This document shows, piece by piece, positions 47,076 to 59,111 of a stretch of 64,000 bases of DNA (positions within the stretch are counted from its first letter, which is position 1; each line of letters opens with the position of its first letter). The translations under genes and the position numbers were made by a program. Under the pieces are notes generated by a model. The model saw nothing but the letters and a program-made list of their open reading frames with translations. It searched no databases and was not told the DNA's origin. This DNA is from Termitomyces sp. T153 (lineage: Eukaryota; Basidiomycota; Agaricomycetes; Agaricales; Lyophyllaceae), in NCBI GenBank assembly GCA_018296165.2, contig JACKQL020000016.1, positions 124,001 through 188,000 of the forward strand. The letters run 5' to 3'.

Positions 47076-48073
47076 TGTCACGACCCGCTCCCTAGCTCCC
47101 TAGACACTGCTCCCAACCCCTCCTGATTTCCCGTCTAACTCCCCTGAACCCCACCCACACTTTCGCACCCACACTGGACAACTCCGACGCTTCTCCAGCA
47201 AACCCCGACAGCAACTCCCTCTCCGTAGCCATCAACACCCCCCTGAAACCTTCCCCCACCATTCCTGGCCACGTCATATGTCCCCGACCCCCTACCCTAG
47301 TTCACCTGACCCGTCCCGGAGTGTCACGACGTCCCTGGAGCAGCCATGCCCCCAACTGATCCCATCAAAATACCGCTGCGGCCCGACCTTGGATTGTACC
47401 CGACACCCATCGACTCCGCACAGCTCCGTTGACCCCCGCCATCATATCCGCCGCCCTCGGGAGGCACCCAGTAGTCGGTATATAAGTCATAGAATAACCC
47501 CTCGAACTTTAGTCTTGATATTACATTTACCGGTTTCCTATGTTTCGTCTCTCGTCTTGTCTCTATTTCTGTTTCTAGGCTTCGAATCTATCTTTTCTCA
47601 GTCTCGTCTCGTCTCCGTCTCGTCTCGACTGTACATATTTCCTTTGTTCCTCTGAAGTTCCCTTGCTCCCTACGTCAGTACAAACTCTGCGCACGTGCCA
47701 CGACCTGAACATTCTTAATGACAACTCCGGACCTCGCTACTCGCTCGGCCCCGGAACCCACCAAGCCCCGGTAATCCCCTGTCCAGCTCCGACCCCGCCC
47801 CCATCAACCGAGAAGCCTCCGCCTACCCCGCAATCTACTTGTGCGCCCACTAACTAGCCCTGACACCCGCCCTGGGTCAACGACCAGTACCTCCAGTCTT
47901 AGACCCCTCCGAATCACTCAGGACTTACTTGGGCCGCTCTCCCTAGGGGCCCCTTGCAAGCTTTCCCCACCTCCGCTCCAACTCCAGACGCCTGTTTATA
48001 AGCGCAGGACATCGCGTCCGCCTAGTAAGGACTCGCCAGTGTACTGAGCCCCCATCATCAGCGGAACCTGACA
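47076..48073. mobile_element. Young, CpG-rich solo LTR with perfect 5-bp duplication
   Basis: It starts TGTCACGACCCGCTCC and ends GCGGAACCTGACA. The flanks are gtcaa at 47,071-47,075 and gtcaa at 48,074-48,078, a perfect 5-bp target duplication. It matches the decayed copy at 27,540-28,597 but is full of CpG, in clear contrast to its surroundings. A TATA-like gtatataagtcatag sits at about 47,479-47,493, a likely LTR promoter, with pyrimidine-rich sequence after it. No internal domain is left, so two LTRs probably recombined. Confidence 0.92.
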
Positions 48074-48363
48074 GTCAAGCACAAGATATCAGTTTGCTTA
48101 TTGTCCTTTGTCTTGTTCTCCATCGATGGTTGTTTTTACATAAATTGTCAGATTGATGGGGCCATCAATCTCATAATCAATTTTTTGACTCATATCACTC
48201 CAACTGCTGCATTAAGGTCTATCTCTCACATCAAAACATCAGATCTTTGAAGCCATGGAAATACCACATGAAAATTATTTGTCATATAATGAGCTCCATT
48301 ATTTGATGTACAAGATACACACTGTGTGCTCCCTTTGCTGTTTATTGATGAAGTGCCAGCCAT

Positions 48364-48770
48364 TTATAACTTTGATGAACCTCCACTGATAGTCATTTGT
48401 GCTATCTGTTCATCTGCATCTTGAATTTCAACTTCAATGTTCTGAGACATGTTTACAACTTTATCCCTGACAATCTTTTTTTTTTCTTTGGAGTCTTCTG
48501 CCTCCAGGTTAATCATTTTGACTAGCCAAGTTGCACCCTCATCCCATTCTGTGAGCTCTGCCTCTCCCAGTGGTGTGTGTCCCACTTTATTTTTAATATT
48601 GATGAGATCTACTCCATGACCAGCTGGATATTCAATGAGCTTCTGAACAATGGCAAGATGCTTGTTAAGTGCTGCCCAGTGGAGAGGCATTGATTTTGCA
48701 TTGTTTTGACCAGCTAACAGAGACAATGGAACCAAAGAAAGTAGATACTCAAGTACATCTGTAAGAGACT
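48364..48770 (-). pseudogene. Captured host-gene fragment: ankyrin-repeat protein
   Basis: From about 48,769 down, after an acceptor cttacag: DVLEYLLSLVPLSLLAGQNN, then SMPLHWAALNKHLAIVQKLI, DLINIKNKVGHTPLGEAELT and EWDEGATWLVKMINLE, ending with a charged tail at 48,364. This resembles small fungal ankyrin proteins (Yar1-like) whose C-terminus follows the repeats in the same way. The N-terminal exon(s) are missing or unrecognisable, but the retained splice acceptor shows it did not come through mRNA. CpG is absent, as in the transposons around it. Confidence 0.65.
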
Positions 48771-49061
48771 GTCAAAAATCAGATTTGCCCTCAATCAAGC
48801 ACTCTGATATCACTGAAAAGAACAGCAAAAATATTTACCTAAATGACCATTTATACAAACCATGTGAAGGATGGTATTCTTGTTCTCATCATGGATGGTG
48901 GCAAGAGGCTCAGAGCCATAGTTATTGACATAATCACAAACATTGTCAAGGTCACTGTATCAGACACAGCTACAAAAGCTGCACAATCAATCCTCTATCC
49001 ACTTAGTGGCCAGCTAGAAGTTGCAGCAGAAACCATACCAAAAGTCCAAGTCACTCTCCAC

Positions 49062-50191
49062 TGATAAGACCCATTTGTCACTGAGCATCAATTTTGGAAA
49101 TTTTGGACTGAGTGGCAGCTAACTATTTTGACATGGCATAAGTCATGACACTTAGCACATAAGGCCTAGCCCCAAGGTCTGGACAACATAGCCTTTGCAT
49201 GGGACTTTAATAAACACAAGACTTGTCAAACATGAGGAACATCATGTGGAGTCTGGACTTTGGGTCTAGAACAACAAGGCTGAGACCTTTCTTAATGACA
49301 ATTGCTAGCGACAATTGCTAGCAACCATCACTAATGACTTCTTGGTGACAACACAGCATTCTACCCCCCATATATGGATATATTGCTAGTTGCATAATTT
49401 CTGATTTATCATTTTTCTTGTCAAGCTTACAAACATACTTGAATGGTGTCTACACTTTGGACTTTGCTTATATTTTTCACTTAGTTATGGATTGACACCT
49501 TGTATGTACCATAAACACCTTGGCAGATGCCATTGCTAGTTGTGATTATTTGCTTACTTTCCCATACTATACCTTTGAACAGTATAAATATAGCTTGTAC
49601 ATAGACATCCAATCATCAAACCTTACCCTCACCAAACACTACTTCTATTGAATCCCTCTATCTCTAAGCTTACCAGTTGGAGATTTCATCTTGCCTCTAT
49701 AGCCTACTCTATATCTCACCCTCCATTGATGATGACTTAGCAACAAGTCTTGCCAACTCCAACTTTGACTTTGCATGGTACCAACTATGGGTGCCCTTAG
49801 TGTTATTTTGACTCAGCAACACTAGCAACTATGGCTAGCAATTAGTTTGTATTTGTCCTCCATTCAGTCTCCCTGTTACCACTCCTCCACTCCTTTCTTT
49901 ACCCAACTCCTCTTTCACTGTTAAAGTTCACTTTGCATTAGTGATGAATTTGTCTTCATCTGTTTGATTGCACTAGCAACCCTCTGTTACCATCTAGCAG
50001 TTTAGGCTAGTGCTAGTAACCCTTCCAAAATTCACACTTCATACCTAAGTTTGCTCTCATTCTCTGGGATGGTTACTGACTTGCCCTCAACTATTAACAT
50101 CCTACTACTAGCTACTCTATCTAGTGACTAGTGCTAGGTCCTCCTTTTAGGTTTCCTGCATGGCACTAGGAAGCATAGGAGCACATCACCA
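49062..50191. repeat. Dispersed LTR-like repeat, copy 1
   Basis: It matches 59,563-60,331 in the same orientation: both start TGATAAGACCCATTTG and end GGAGCACATCACCA. Copy 1 is longer, with about 360 bp (roughly 49,130-49,490) missing from copy 2. TG...CA-type ends and length suggest an LTR, but I find no convincing 5-bp duplication (only ccac on both sides, 4 bp, if the end is ...ACATCA). It contains a TATA-like cagtataaat near 49,578-49,587 and no coding sequence. Confidence 0.6.
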
Positions 50192-50391
50192 CTCAAGCCT
50201 CAACATGCTCCAATTCCATGATCTCACTGCTAACATAATGAACAGACCAGTATGTATACCAGGAATCATCATATCCACATCTATCCTCTTCTGATGTACT
50301 TGCCATCAATTGTGTCAAGTCTGTATTGGAGCATGAACTTGAAAAACCCAGAGCATCACAGAAAGGTGGCATCAGCATTAAAGGGCTCAGA

Positions 50392-51023
50392 TGTCATGAC
50401 CCATTCCATTCCCCCCTTCCCTTCACCATTATCCAACCTCAGATTCTACACAGTCCCTCTCTAGATCTCAGCCACACCTCCAGATCTTAGCCACAGTCCT
50501 GTTTCAGCCACATCCAGGTTTTAGCCACCTCTAGGACCGCTTTTCCTGTTCCAGATCATTCCCACAGGCACAGATCCTTTCCACCTGTTCCAGATCACTT
50601 CCACCTGTTCCAGATCACTTCCACCTGTTCCAGATCACTTCCACCTGTTCCAGATCACTTCCACCTGTTCCAGATCACTTCCACCTGTCCAAGATCACTT
50701 TCAGGATTGCTTCCCTTGTTCCAGATTGCTTTCTCATGACTTAGATCACTTCTTGCTATGACTTAGATCACTTCCATCTTCTCCTTTTGGCAGTGTCCTA
50801 CAGCTATATAAGGTCCCTTAGTCTGTAGCTACACCCCAGCCTTGACATTACCTGATATCTTGTTTGTGTTCTGTTGTTATCTGATCTTCTCTCCATTCAT
50901 TACTCGCTCTCATTTCTTAGTTTCTTAGTTTTTTTCCCTATCTACATACTTGCTGTTGGCATCACCTCCCCAAGGTGGTTTTGGCTCCTGTAAGAGTCCC
51001 CCTCCAGGACTGTGGTCCTGACA
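50392..51023. mobile_element. Solo LTR of a related subfamily with perfect 5-bp duplication
   Basis: It starts TGTCATGACC and ends GGTCCTGACA. It is flanked by tcaga at 50,387-50,391 and tcaga at 51,024-51,028. Ends, size class and a TATATAAG box (about 50,806-50,813) relate it to the LTRs at 27,540 and 47,076, but the body differs and contains a 20-bp minisatellite. CpG is mostly lost, so it is older than the 47-kb copy. Confidence 0.88.
50581..50700. repeat. Six-unit 20-bp minisatellite inside a solo LTR
   Basis: The unit ccacctgttccagatcactt is repeated exactly five times, then once with two changes (cctgtccaagatc). Looser copies extend to both sides (50,560-50,580 and 50,701-50,770). Confidence 0.95.
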
Positions 51024-52019
51024 TCAGAGGGAAAGATAAAAAGTCAGACATGGGAGGTCTTGACTGTGCTGGGCCCTCAGGTGGCTTATTCAAGTTCTCA
51101 GATTATGATTTTTGCATTCCTCTTAGATTGTTCTTTCTACATCATCTGCATTATTCAGCAGCTACATATGCTCTGCTAACAGTGCCTCTTGATGGTTATG
51201 GTTAATACCCAATGAAGTCCACACTATAATGGCACAAATATTAGTCAATTAGGACACATTATCTATTCTGAATGAAAGATCACAATGCTTGGCCAACTTC
51301 ACAACATCAAGGCATATAGAGCTGTCATCATTGAGCTAGAAATATTGATAGAATCAGACCAAAATAAAATTTGAAGGAGCAGTGTGTCCAAAGAAGTAAA
51401 AATGATATCCAAGGAAGGTGGTACCGCACAGGTGCATGTGTAGTTTGTGAAGAGCTAGTACTGAAAGTAGATAGGAAAAAACTGTTTTATACATGCAGAT
51501 TCAATGAGAGAAACTCATTCACAAAACATAAAAGCACATTGGAAAGAAAGAGCATGATATTGAAGGAAAGCTATAAGATGCAGAAGACCCAAAGCCTTAG
51601 ATATCAAAGAATAGCCTCTCATTATTCTGTTGCTGTTGCTGAAGAGTGAACAGGTTGCTTGACTTTTGTGTGAGTCTCTCTGCATCTGTATGACTGTATT
51701 GAAGTGCTCCAAAATTACCAAATGTGTCTGTTCCATTGTCCCTGTTGGCAAACAGGTCTGCAAGTTGCTTGTTCTTATTGGTCTTTGTTTTGACTTGGAA
51801 TGGCTTCCATTAGTAAGAGTTGTCAGATGGAGGGTTGGGAATGGAGTGGATGGGAGTGGAGGCAGAAAGAGTGGTTAAAGGAGGGATCTTGAGGTTGCAC
51901 AGGAGGGAAAGGTGATAAGGAGGTAGATGGGGTGAAGGGATTGTTGGATCTAGGAATTTTAGTCTGGTTAGAATTGATCAATCAAAACCAGAGGGAAGGA
52001 CATACCCAAAGCCAGTAGG

Positions 52020-53260
52020 CTGAGGTACAAGTTGGTTTGCAAACAGGCTCTGTTGTTGCTGTTGTTGTTGCATATGATTGAGTTGCTGCTGTCATATCCA
52101 CTCCTCTTGCTGGGCTTGCTGTTGTGCTTGTTGCTGCTGCTGGAAAAAAAGCTGTTGCTGGCACAGGTACTCTGCTTGGGCAGCCTCTTGCTCTGCCTGT
52201 TGCTGACATGGGTTGAATGATGTGAACTGGGGCTGGAGGGTAGTGAATTGGGGTCAAATAGCAGTGAACTGGGGCTGCAGTCCTATTGCATATGGCATGG
52301 GATCAGAAAAGTGAAGTCCATTTGTATTGTTTGTGCTGGGCAGTGGTCTGATTCAATGGTCCATGAAATGTCTGGCTCTCAGAATCAATAGGATGGGTGG
52401 ATGTACATTTGATTGGCATCATCAAACAGAGCAGAGATATTCAAATCCTCCATCTTAGTCTTCTGTCTTTCCACCTCCTCCTCCTTGCTCAATTTAATGG
52501 CATGCTAGAGGTCTTGTTCTTTGGCAGAAGCCTGTTCTGCAGCAAGTGAACACTTGCTCTCCTCAATAGCTCTCTTTAATTCCTCCTCATCACAGTTGGA
52601 ATGCTTGCCCACTAGCTGTTCTATTGGGACATCCTGCACATGCTAATGCTGATTCTTGTCCATTGCTGGAAAGTCATCTTCACCTTCCACACCATGCCCT
52701 CCATAAATCATGCATTCTCACATAGATGCCTGTGCACACCATTCTTCACATAGGCAGTTCTCATCCAAGAGAAGGTTGGTTATGTCTTTAGCCTTTTGGT
52801 GAATGTTGCCACCTTGATCTTTCCTGTCCTCATCAATATACTGGAATTCCTTAAGGGTCTTGATGATGTAGGCATTATTGCAGAAGTAGATAACAATGTT
52901 TTCCAAGCCTTGGTGAAGACAGTAGTCCAGGACTGTTAAGCTCTGTGGCAACATACACCATTAAGGACTGCTAGCACTGTGAATCAGAAAGCTGCATTCA
53001 TACCTTGAAGACATGGCACCAGTTTTTTCTCTTCTTGTTGAGGCATTTGTCTAGCATTTCCATAATCTTGATAAAGTCATTCCTGGAAACTAGGTCAGGA
53101 TGAGCAATGTCTGAAATAGCAATGACATGTAACTGGTAATAGGTCAACTGGGCAATCTCATTTATCTGAGTACCTGTTGGGCCCCAGGGATCAAATCTTT
53201 CACCATAGATTACATTGCATGATTCTCAATGTTTGATACAATTAACTAGTTTTTTCCTCC
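52020..53260 (-). pseudogene. Captured host-gene remnant: epsin (ENTH domain, UIMs, Gln-rich tail)
   Basis: From 53,200 down: DPWGPTGTQINEIAQLTYYQ and DFIKIMEMLDKCLNKKRKNW. After an apparent intron at about 52,957-53,008 come SLTVLDYCLHQGLENIVIYF, YIIKTLKEFQYIDEDRKDQG and KAKDITNLLLDENCLCEEW. Together these are most of an ENTH domain. Two ubiquitin-interacting motifs follow: EELKRAIEESKCSLAAEQ near 52,590 and DL-HAIKLSKEEE near 52,510, the Gln between now a TAG stop. A Gln-rich region encoded by CTG/TTG-rich DNA lies at 52,040-52,210. Epsins help bend membranes in endocytosis. The stops and Arg-to-Cys/Trp changes (CLCEEWCAQ for RxREERRAR-type sequence) show decay. Confidence 0.75.
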
Positions 53261-53279
53261 CTTGTTCCTTTTATCTGTC

Positions 53280-53950
53280 TGTAGTATATGAGAAAACTGA
53301 AGAAATATAAACAAAAAGAGAACTGACCTCTCAGCAATCATGCCTGTCATAGATCCCCTCCTCCCCATCAATCTTCCTAATTACCTTCATACTCTGAGAG
53401 ACCCAGACACACTTGATCCAGTCAGTACATTTGTTCCCCTTTACTTACTTGAAGCATTACTCACCGATGGCAGGGTGTTTGACAAATATCCCATTGCATT
53501 GAGTTTTCTTTGAAAGGGTGTGCCCCCTGATGCTTCTCCCACAAATGAGCCAAGAACTTCATGGCACAAATGTTGTTGCTGGATTGAATGCACATGTTGG
53601 TGTTGCACTGGATAGAGGCCTAGAATAAAATCAAAAGATACTCAAAGTGAAAGACCATATATGAATCTGTTGGGTTTTCTCCAGCTCAAGGATGGAGTAC
53701 TCTTTGAGTTAAGACTTGCTTGGGTGAAGGACAGGGCAGCACATCAGGATCTCAAAGGACTTGGCATGCCTTGGCATACTGATGGTGTAGACAATGCTAG
53801 AGAAGCATTAAGTAAGTCAAAAGAAGGAAATAGAATGACTTACTTGTCAGAGATGGTGATTTGAGTAAAGGAGATGGTTGAGGAACCAGATACCTTAGAT
53901 ACAACAGAGCAATAGGGTCTTTTGAAGAATTAGAACTTGGAATATTATCT
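53280..53950. other. Intergenic stretch with no recognised feature
   Basis: CpG-poor DNA between the epsin remnant and the inverted-repeat copy. A short open frame at 53,661-53,864 (FELRLAWVKDRAAHQDLKGL) is unrecognised and may be chance or another host fragment. Confidence 0.25.
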
Positions 53951-53957
53951 CAGAGCT

Positions 53958-54775
53958 CAGACAATCATATGAGTGAGTTTGGGTGAACCCAGGTGTCATA
54001 AGTAAGGGATAGAGCTTGGGTGAACCCAGAGCTCATCAATAGTGGTATTCAACATACAGAAGAGACTGTCTTGTTCCCAAGGCACCTTACAGGTGTACAT
54101 CAAGTCCCATGCCTTGAAAGTCACTCAGCAAAGGAGGAAATTTGAGAGTTGGGGTTCCCAAACCCAAAGCTTGAGAGGGAGTGTGAGTGAGTTTGGATGT
54201 ATCCAGAACTTGTGAGGGAAGGATAGAGCTTGGGGGAACTGAGCTCAAGTCCAGTCCTACTTCAATGGAGTTTGATGATGATGTAATTCATCTATGGAAA
54301 ACATAATGAGCATCAAGCAAGTGGGTGTGATCTGTAAGCAATATATTGGAAAAATAGATCTTCAAAGTAGCGTCATGATGACATAGACACCTTAGTCCAT
54401 CAAGGCTACACCATAGAGAGATCTTTAAGATTGCTCAGCACAACAGGAGTTTGAGTTGAGCCAAGAACTAGAACCAAGTGAGTGAGTTTGGGTTGGACCC
54501 AGAACTTCACAGGAAGTGGTAGAGTTTAGATAAACTCAGAAGTGATACAGAAGTCAATGAATGAGCTTGGGTGAACCCAGAACTCATGAGAGAGGGTAAG
54601 AGCTTGGGTGAACCCAGAGCTCATGGTCATTTTCAACAAGTCAAAGTCTGACTTGACTGGTGTTTGATTCTAACATAACCCATCATGGGAATGCAATCAG
54701 CAATAAGTAGAATCATAGATAAGATTATATATGAGCACATCAAGTGACAAAGACTACATTTTTGTAGGAACAACA
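53958..54775 (+). repeat. LTR-like repeat with 'gggtgaaccca' motifs; inverted partner at 60,340-60,780
   Basis: About 500 bp (54,255-54,775) match 60,340-60,780 on the opposite strand (for example cagtcctactt/aagtaggact at one end, gactacattttt/aaaatgtagtc at the other). This copy also contains several short near-repeats of gagcttgggtgaacccagag. Its 5' limit is uncertain. No coding sequence is seen. Confidence 0.65.
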
Positions 54776-55972
54776 GTTGAGTATCAGAAATGATAAATGT
54801 GAACAAAATTGATTTATTTGAGAGCCAAACTATAATAGTAATGAGTTCTGTAACTGACAGAAAGTAAGTGCAAACAAGACTACTATCATTTGCCAGACTA
54901 CATGTATCTAGACTTGGTGCTGCAAGTTATTTAGATCTAATCAACATAAAGAGACTAGATCAAAATGGGTGAGTTTATTGATCTTGAGCTCAGAGAAAAT
55001 ACAAACACATCTCAGTGATATAACCACCCAGTTGTTCTCCCATTTCAACCTTGCTGCATGAGCTTCAATGTCCAAAATCATCACAGCTCTAAGCTATTGG
55101 TCCAATTCAGTACTCCAAATGCTTGCTCCCAATTCCTGATATTTTGAGTAAAGGTCAAAAGAGAATGAAGTTGAGGGCTTCAGATGATACCCAACAATTC
55201 ATGTGCCATGAAGAGTTTGATTGTCCCTCACTACAGGACACTCAAGAATGTTCTCAATCATAAATGGGGCAGAGATGTCTTGCAAGAAGACAAAGCTGTA
55301 GCTCTTGTGCTTCTCACAAGAGGTGTATGACAAGCTGAAGTGATGGATTTGAGATTTAATGATTGCTTTCAGAGGAATTCTGTGATATGGCTTGGCATGT
55401 TCAATTTCCAGACCATATCCTTTGGGAAGTGGAATTCCTCTTTCAGAGTATTGTCATCATCATCATTTGCTTCAGTCCTGTCAAACAAAATGAGGGTAAA
55501 AGCATTGTCCTCTTTAGTTGCCAGGATCCCATGAGTCTGTGGTCAAACAAGAGTCTGAAACATGGACTCACATTCTTTGATGATATTGGGGCAGGCCTGT
55601 TTAAGGAAGAGCCCTCTTATACTAGATGTCCAATGCCAAGCATGCACAATTGTCTCTTCATATTCACCTAAATTGCATATTATTAATCAAAGCCAAATGA
55701 ATATGTTGGTCTTACCTTTCTTGTAATTCATTGACATTTGCTGGAATTGCCCAATTGTATGCTCAAAAGGAAAGGCCCACTAGCCTAAAGCAGGACCAAA
55801 TAATTTGAGAAAATCAGGAATGTGGAAGGCCATGTGATGATTGGGGACACATTCATAGCTGAAGAAAGCAGCATTGTCAGATGCAGGAGATTTTTCTTTT
55901 GTTCATCACCATCCCACCATAAGCAGGTCAAAGATATGGGGAAATTTACACAGCCAACCATCTGCCATTGAT

Positions 55973-56420
55973 CCACTTTGAGCTTGGGCCCACTTGATAA
56001 AAGAGTTGTTGGGACTGAAGTCACCTAGGAAGGTCTGATAATATCTTTGAAGTATAGCATTGGAGCCAAAAGGGGTCGCACAGGTAGATTCCCAAGCCTG
56101 GGTAGAGCTGGATTGGCATTAGGATTCAAGTTCTGGTTTGGCACGACATGCAGTTCACTCCTCTAGTTTGCCAGCCTGAAAGCACCTGTCAGAAAATTCA
56201 TTGATGCCTTTTGTTGCCTTGACTACCTCCTGGAACAATTGTGTCCCTAGACCCACAATTTTTACCAATTGCTTCAGATAATGTCTTTTTGCTGGGTTCA
56301 TGTATGTTCTGTATTTGTTGATTAATCAAGGATGTGGTCCCACTTTGAGCTTGGGCCCACTTGATAAAAGAGTTGTTGGGACTGAAGTCACCTAGGAAGG
56401 TCTGATAATATCTTTGAAGT
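55973..56420. repeat. 81-bp exact direct repeat flanking 286 bp
   Basis: Positions 55,973-56,053 and 56,340-56,420 are identical (ccactttgagcttgggccca ... atatctttgaagt). In a region where other repeats have diverged, identity suggests a recent local duplication. The enclosed 286 bp hold a few CpG (gggtcgcac, ggcacgacatg). Confidence 0.85.
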
Positions 56421-56558
56421 CAGCCCAGATAGTCTCCATTTCGTCTTCTAAGAAGATTTCCCCATAAAACAATGTGACATTGTGTTCTGGTTGCTGAAAT
56501 TGCTAGTAGAACAATCTAAGTCAATGTTGTTTATACACATTGACCAATTTATACATAC

Positions 56559-58313
56559 CTAGAGAAGGATTGCATAAGCATAGTTCTCTCTAATCCCTTT
56601 ATCTCCCAGCAATAGTTGACAATCTAATCCAGTTGCTATACAAACTAGGACTTCTTTGTGCAAATTTCTCCATCTCTTGACTGCTTTATCAAAAGCTGGG
56701 CCTTCAGCACTGAAATCAATGGGCTGTTGAAGCCACTGGCAAAATGTATATACATCATTGAAAATCTTTGGCTCAGTCTCTGAATCTGGCTTGGGATTGG
56801 CTTCATTGTACTGAATATTCACCACAGTCAACTTTGCTGGAGCTCCCTTCTTGGTTTTGTGCTTCTTATTGTTGGGGTCATAACCAAGGATGTTCTAGAA
56901 GTGCTCTTTGATCAACCTGAGAAAGAGATTATGCACAACATTGACAACAAGATATGTTGATGCCTTGTAGTATGGAAGCTGGAGAAGCTTGGTCTATTGC
57001 AAACCTGATTTGCCAACAAGAGCAGATGCCTCTTCTGGAGAAGAAGCTGAGAAGTAGTTCTCAGCCAAATCTCAATGTTCTTCATCAGTTTGAAAATTCC
57101 AGCATTTGACATTGAAATTGCTGAGTTTGTGAGATGTCCTGTTGCACCAGCAGTGGGAACAAAAGTACTCATGATAGATTGAAGTAAAGCTTCCAACTTT
57201 TCAAACTATCATAAGATCACAAATTATGAGAATGATGACACACAGAATCAGTTGACTATAAGGGAAGTTGGTGGTCTGGCTAAAGGCAACACCTGACCAG
57301 AGATTCAAGAATTCATCAATGGTGGGGTGCAAGTATGGGTTCATTCCATCCAGTTGGGCCTCAGGTTCCTTGGGGCCAGAAATGATGTGGATAAACATGT
57401 TCTCTGGTCTATACCATTCCTCAATAGGTAAATTCAAGCATGCAATGCATATCATGCCAATAAAGATCTTCTTTCCAGCTTGTTTGTTGCCCAAAGGGTT
57501 GAAGAAATCCACACTGAGTGAGAAAAGATAATGACCAGCATTTTCACCTCCATAGATGCTGAAGTGAGATTTTCCATCAGGGCCTTTGAAATTTTGGATG
57601 GCAGAAGCTTGAAAGATGTCCCTTAGTATTCCATCAGAAGGCATTTCCATCCACTTCCAAGCCTGATCCTTCTTTTTTTCATATGATTCTTGCAAGGGTA
57701 ACCTGGCAAACCAATCTTTAAAGTCAAATACAATGTAAGGCCAGATAGAAATGTAGATGTCCAGTTGGTGGGTTCCTATTGACTTAGGATAAACAAGCAA
57801 TTCTTTGCAGAGAACACCATGCCAAACAGCATCACATTGTAAGAGGTAGACAGGTACTTTGCTGTTATTTCCTGCTTTATCATCAGGGAATTTTGGCATG
57901 TAAATTGCATGACACTTTGGACAGGAAGTGTAAACCAAGGACTCCAAGGACTTTCCCTCTATGCAAAGGGGTTTCATAGTGGTGTGAATATCAACAGGAA
58001 ATTTATTAAGAACACCAGTGATGGGACACAGAATAGATAGGAGAAAGGAAAAAGCATTGGTTATGATTTTACTGCACATCTGGAATATCCAGAGAGTTCC
58101 CCTATGAGGAAGGCATAGGACAACATGGCAGATGGTGATCATGAAGACCACAAGTTGGAGAAAAGGTACCACTTTGCTAAAGCTGAGGAAAAAGTGGTCA
58201 CCTGAGGAAGAAAGAATCAGAGAACAATTCATGCACATTGCTATTAGTGACTCACTTGTGTCAAATTGACTGTGTGCAAGTGCCAGTGGCTCTGCAATTT
58301 GTGTGTCTAGCAT
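56559..58313 (-). pseudogene. CACTA/Plavaka-like transposase fragment
   Basis: The best part is an open frame at 58,313-57,201: a zinc-like CPKCHAIYMPKF near 57,920; VFDFKDWFARL near 57,715; DIFQASAIQNFKGPDGKSHF; and the family signature LFSLSVDFFNPLGNKQAGKK then IGMICIACLNLPIEEWYRPE and ISGPKEPEAQLDGMNPYLHP. That order is typical of the CACTA-related transposases (Plavaka and relatives) that abound in agaricomycetes. Further minus-strand pieces at 57,196-56,559 may be its C-terminal part. Terminal inverted repeats (CACTA...) were not found. It would cut and paste the element; the copy looks incomplete. Confidence 0.65.
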
Positions 58314-59111
58314 ATTTATCTATGACTCTGTCATCTTGTCAAGAAAGTGCTGGACATCCTGCTATAGGGTGTTGACAATGCCATGCATGTGCATGATGGC
58401 AGGAGTCTTGACTCTTCCAATGGTATGTAAACACATAGTTTGCTCAACTAAAGTTTGCTTTATCAATTCTAGTGCCATAAGCTTGTTTGAGTGCCATCTG
58501 GAAGCCAATTCGAATGGCATTTGAAGTTTGTGCAAGTGTAGATTTTGTCTTTCAGTGACATCAAAGAGGTAGTAAAAGGGAGGGAGGCAATCATAAGTAG
58601 CCAAGAGACAAAATCAATATGCAGACTAAGTGAGATAACATCCGATGGAAACATCAATTAGTATGACAAAGGTTTGCCATACAATGCTCTGTGATAACAA
58701 TTGAGAACCTCCTGCACCCTGTGCCCTGTACCCTTTGAAATTATAGCTTAGTCAGCACATTTCATGCAGATGAAAGGAAGGGCTGTAACTGCAGCCTGGC
58801 CCTGCCTCCAAGAAAATCTATGTAAGGAGTTGAAATCAAACATGTGCCAAGTGGGGATAATGATAAGCATACCAATTGTTATTGGACTCTTTTAGGCAAT
58901 CATTTTCTTTGTCCCCAGAAAGACAAAGAGTTTTGCAAGTTCCCGTACATGTGCAGGGCATGATACATATGATAACAAAGAACAGATACTCATTGATATT
59001 CACATGATGAGAAGTTTGGTACCTCATACAACTTCATTTTTGAATTTTCAAAGGTAACAAAATACAATCAGATATTATAAGTTGTCAACAATATGAAATG
59101 GTACTTCTACA

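Noticed and set aside
47278..48047. Several plus-strand open frames rich in Pro/Ser/Thr
   Set aside because: They are stop-poor because the young LTR is C-rich; they are not conserved in the decayed copy.
51371..51649. Open plus-strand frame of 92 residues (MKEQCVQRSKNDIQGRWYRT...)
   Set aside because: No domain, odd composition and no neighbours in frame; not distinguishable from chance in AT-rich DNA.
52040..52210. CTG/TTG-rich repeat that looks like a trinucleotide expansion on the plus strand
   Set aside because: It lies in order after the ENTH and UIM parts of the minus-strand epsin remnant and is better read as its Gln-rich tail.
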